Positions 5,348 through 7,243 of a DNA stretch of 7,243 nt are shown one piece after another (the first letter of the stretch is position 1; every line of letters begins with the position of its first letter). The position numbers and the translations under genes were made by a program. The stretch covers positions 1 to 7,243 of the forward strand of contig JAGOUF010000113.1 of NCBI GenBank assembly GCA_018061385.1, in the 5' to 3' direction. The notes under the pieces were generated by a model. That model did no database searches. It was not told the DNA's origin and saw nothing but the letters and a program-made list of their open reading frames with translations. This stretch comes from Chitinophagaceae bacterium (GTDB taxonomy: Bacteria; Bacteroidota; Bacteroidia; Chitinophagales; Chitinophagaceae).

Positions 5348-6463
5348 TTATATAATGGTCGACTTTCTCAACTCAATATTTTGTGCATGAACAATTCCCG
5401 GAATATTGTTGCTTATATAATCTGCAATTAAATCGCCAATTGCACTAGTGAAATAAAAGTTGATTGGGTCTATATCTTTTGAAACAAATTTGTGTTCTAA
5501 AGTCCATTGAACAGCTTCACGTACCAATGCTGCTTCATCATTCATTTTTAAGTGTTCCAATAGTAAAGCTGCAGATAAAATTGAACCAATTGGATTGGCA
5601 ATATCTTTACCTGCTGCTTGAGGATATGAGCCATGAATGGGTTCGAACAATGCTGCACCTTTTCCTACAGATGCACTTGGTAGCAAACCCAATGAACCAG
5701 CCAATACACTTGCTTCATCGCTAATAATATCGCCAAACATATTTTCTGTAAGAATTACATCGAATTGTTTTGGGTTTAAAATTATTTGCATGGAAGCATT
5801 GTCAACAAACATATAATCTACAACAACATCAGCATATTGTGTTGCAATTTGTTGAACCACTTTACGCCATAAACGAGATGTTTCTAAAACATTGGCTTTA
5901 TCAACTAAGGTTAATTTCTTTCTTCTCATTTGTGCTGTTTGAAAAGCCAAATGTGCAACTCTTTCAATTTCTTCAACACTATAAGTACATTCATCTAAAG
6001 CTACAGTACCTGTTTCGTTAAGTTCTTTTTTGCCAAAATAAATTCCACCAGTTAATTCACGAAAAATTACAAAATCTACATGCTCTAACAACTTTGCTTT
6101 TAATGGCGATAAATGATGCAAAGGTTTATAAGTAGTAACAGGACGGATGTTGGCAAACAACTGTAGCGACTTTCTAATTTTTAGTAAACCTTGTTCAGGA
6201 CGAACTTTAGCCGTTGGGTCATTGTCGTATTTAGGATGCCCAATTGCTCCAAATAAAACTGCATCACTATTCAAGCAAGATTCAATTGTTTCATCTGGTA
6301 AAGGGTTGCCAGTTTTATCAATTGCAATTGCACCCATTAATTGGTAATCATACTTAAAATCGTGATTGTAGCGTTTGCCAATTGCATTTAATATTTTTAC
6401 AGATTGTGCTGTCACTTCTGGCCCAATGCCATCGCCTTCAATTACTGTTATCTTTTTAATCAT
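5348..6463 (-). CDS. leuB: 3-Isopropylmalate dehydrogenase
   Basis: It oxidatively decarboxylates 3-isopropylmalate to 2-oxoisocaproate with NAD, the third specific step of leucine synthesis. The 371 residues fit the family. In order one sees VIEGDGIGPEV (7-17), the substrate arginines Arg97 and Arg107 (LKIRKSL, NIRPV), FRELTGGIYFG with Arg135 and Tyr142, Lys189 in VDKANVL, Asp221 in VDNASMQ, and the metal-binding Asp245/Asp249 in MFGDIISDEAS. The cofactor loop EPIHGSYPQAAGKDIANP (274-291) follows. Arg97, the leucine-branch RELTGGIYFG motif and the leuD neighbour favour LeuB over the related isocitrate and tartrate dehydrogenases. A short tail (about 16 residues, ending ELRKSTII) follows the last family-like block. 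The gene lies 106 bases after leuD, and leuA and leuC are not between them. The start at 6463 sits at the usual family position. Confidence 0.97.
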   Translation of the reverse strand: MIKKITVIEGDGIGPEVTAQSVKILNAIGKRYNHDFKYDYQLMGAIAIDKTGNPLPDETIESCLNSDAVLFGAIGHPKYDNDPTAKVRPEQGLLKIRKSLQLFANIRPVTTYKPLHHLSPLKAKLLEHVDFVIFRELTGGIYFGKKELNETGTVALDECTYSVEEIERVAHLAFQTAQMRRKKLTLVDKANVLETSRLWRKVVQQIATQYADVVVDYMFVDNASMQIILNPKQFDVILTENMFGDIISDEASVLAGSLGLLPSASVGKGAALFEPIHGSYPQAAGKDIANPIGSILSAALLLEHLKMNDEAALVREAVQWTLEHKFVSKDIDPINFYFTSAIGDLIADYISNNIPGIVHAQNIELRKSTII

Positions 6464-6480
6464 AATTTATTTTTTGCTAT

Positions 6481-6563
6481 CCGAAGTCTCCGTCTTGGGA
6501 TGTTTTATGTTAAAGCGAGTCTCAGACTCGAAAGAACATAGTGCCTGCGAAGTCAGAGACTTC
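6481..6563. repeat. 83-bp compound palindromic element in the leuD-leuB gap
   Basis: The element is bounded by an 8-bp inverted repeat, GAAGTCTC (6483-6490) and GAGACTTC (6556-6563). Inside is CGAGTC-TCA-GACTCG (6516-6530), flanked by AAAG on both sides and then ATGTT (6507-6511) and AACAT (6535-6539). A second hairpin, GAAGTC-AGA-GACTTC (6549-6563), overlaps the right boundary. It nearly fills the space between leuD and leuB. There is no U-tract, so it is not a terminator. It looks like a REP/BIME-like or small MITE-like element. No second copy is present in this window, and its sequence differs from the other repeats here. Confidence 0.7.
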
Positions 6564-6569
6564 TCAGAG

Positions 6570-7202
6570 CTAGTTTAAAGCTTTTTCAAATGCTTCTATT
6601 TCTGGTTTAATGTTTAACAAATAATCAATATCATCAAAGCCATTTAACAAGCACGTTTTTTTATAATTGTTAATGTCAAAATTTTCAAATTCTCCAGTTT
6701 CATTAATTGTAATAGATTGAGCTTCGAGATTTACAGTTAATTCAGTAGTTGATTTTTTTTCAACTGCAGTAAATATTTTATTCAAAAATTCATCGCTTAC
6801 AATCACTGGTAATAAAAAATTATTAAGAGCATTGTTTTTAAAAATGTCAGCAAAAAAACTACTTACCACAACATCAAATCCAGCATCTTTAATTGCCCAA
6901 GCTGCATGTTCACGAGATGACCCACAACCAAAGTTTTTGCCTGCAACCAAAATCTTTCCTGAATAAATTGGATTGTTTAAAACAAAATCTTTTTTGGGTG
7001 TTGTTTCATTGTCATTGTCATAACGCCAATCACGAAATAAATTTTTGCCAAAACCATCTCTACTCGTTCCTTTTAAAAAACGTGCAGGAATAATTTGATC
7101 AGTATCCACATTCTCATTGTGTAATGGAACTATGGTTGACGTAAAGCCTCCATCCCCTGAAGGGGTGTTTTGAAATGGAGACAGTATTTTATTAGTACTC
7201 AT
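6570..7202 (-). CDS. leuD: 3-Isopropylmalate dehydratase small subunit
   Basis: With LeuC it isomerises 2-isopropylmalate to 3-isopropylmalate. The 210 residues include the family signatures [15 protein letters not shown] (30-44), [41 protein letters not shown] (88-128) and a C-terminal part ending FEKALN. In LeuD the GCGSSREHA block supplies active-site residues, while the 4Fe-4S cluster sits in LeuC, which is not in the window. Homology starts around residue 22 ([15 protein letters not shown]), and the preceding stretch [15 protein letters not shown] is largely encoded by a palindromic repeat-like segment (see 7148-7180). No Met lies between residue 1 and the VDTDQ motif, so the ATG at 7202 is the only reasonable start and the extension is probably translated. 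The protein is about 10-15 residues longer than usual family members. leuC may lie immediately upstream, beyond the right edge. Confidence 0.96.
   Translation of the reverse strand: MSTNKILSPFQNTPSGDGGFTSTIVPLHNENVDTDQIIPARFLKGTSRDGFGKNLFRDWRYDNDNETTPKKDFVLNNPIYSGKILVAGKNFGCGSSREHAAWAIKDAGFDVVVSSFFADIFKNNALNNFLLPVIVSDEFLNKIFTAVEKKSTTELTVNLEAQSITINETGEFENFDINNYKKTCLLNGFDDIDYLLNIKPEIEAFEKALN
7148..7180 (-). repeat. Palindromic repeat-like segment within the leuD coding region
   Basis: CTCCAT (7148-7153) and ATGGAG (7175-7180) form outer arms around a CCCC-TGAA-GGGG hairpin (7154-7165). In frame it encodes about residues 8-18 of LeuD ([11 protein letters not shown]), upstream of the conserved domain. 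The CCCCTTCAGGGG form resembles palindromic intergenic repeats frequent in Bacteroidota. That this is a repeat insertion absorbed into a gene is an inference from its structure and from the lack of family homology in this stretch. Confidence 0.55.
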
Positions 7203-7218
7203 TGTATAATTTTTTATT

Positions 7219-7230
7219 TCCCTTTAGGGA
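7219..7230. repeat. Short palindrome upstream of leuD
   Basis: TCCC-TTTA-GGGA forms a 4-bp stem with a 4-base loop, 17 bases before the leuD start codon, and is followed by TTAAGGG toward the window edge. It is likely the end of another palindromic element in the gap upstream of leuD, cut off by the window boundary. It is too short to classify on its own. Confidence 0.4.
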
Positions 7231-7243
7231 TTAAGGGTACATT

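Overview
This window is a branched-chain amino acid biosynthesis locus read entirely from the minus strand. In transcription order it holds leuD, leuB, an Ile/Val-rich leader peptide with a terminator, ilvE, ilvD, ilvB and the start of ilvN, which runs off the left edge. The organism is most likely a member of the Bacteroidota, perhaps Chitinophagales-like. The DNA is AT-rich, start codons lack Shine-Dalgarno sequences, the one promoter I can support has the Bacteroidota form TTTG-N20-TAnnTTTG, and the junctions carry palindromic repeats of a kind common in that phylum. The genus cannot be fixed by eye.

Region by region: 7202-6570 is leuD (isopropylmalate isomerase small subunit) and 6463-5348 is leuB (3-isopropylmalate dehydrogenase), separated by a compound palindromic repeat. 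The 374-base stretch 4974-5347 has no large gene but is the regulatory centre of the window. It contains a promoter (5259-5228), a 33-residue leader ORF (5211-5110) with ten consecutive Ile/Val codons, a strong rho-independent terminator (5085-5054) and a palindromic repeat (4994-5044). Then come ilvE (4973-4083), ilvD (3984-2302), ilvB (2248-449) and partial ilvN (344-1).

How they work together: IlvB and IlvN form acetohydroxyacid synthase, IlvD is dihydroxyacid dehydratase and IlvE is the final transaminase for Ile, Val and Leu. LeuD and LeuB act in the leucine branch. ilvC, leuA and leuC are not in the window and may lie just outside it. The leader ORF and terminator upstream of ilvE have the layout of ribosome-mediated attenuation: when charged Ile/Val tRNA is scarce, a ribosome stalled on the codon run would let an antiterminator form and the ilvEDBN genes would be transcribed. 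This resembles the enterobacterial ilv leader in design, and I regard it as the main discovery candidate.

A second theme is repeats. Most junctions carry a palindromic element. Two copies of one 44-bp element lie in opposite orientation around ilvD-ilvB, and two genes (leuD and ilvB) seem to have repeat-derived sequence translated as part of an extended N-terminus.
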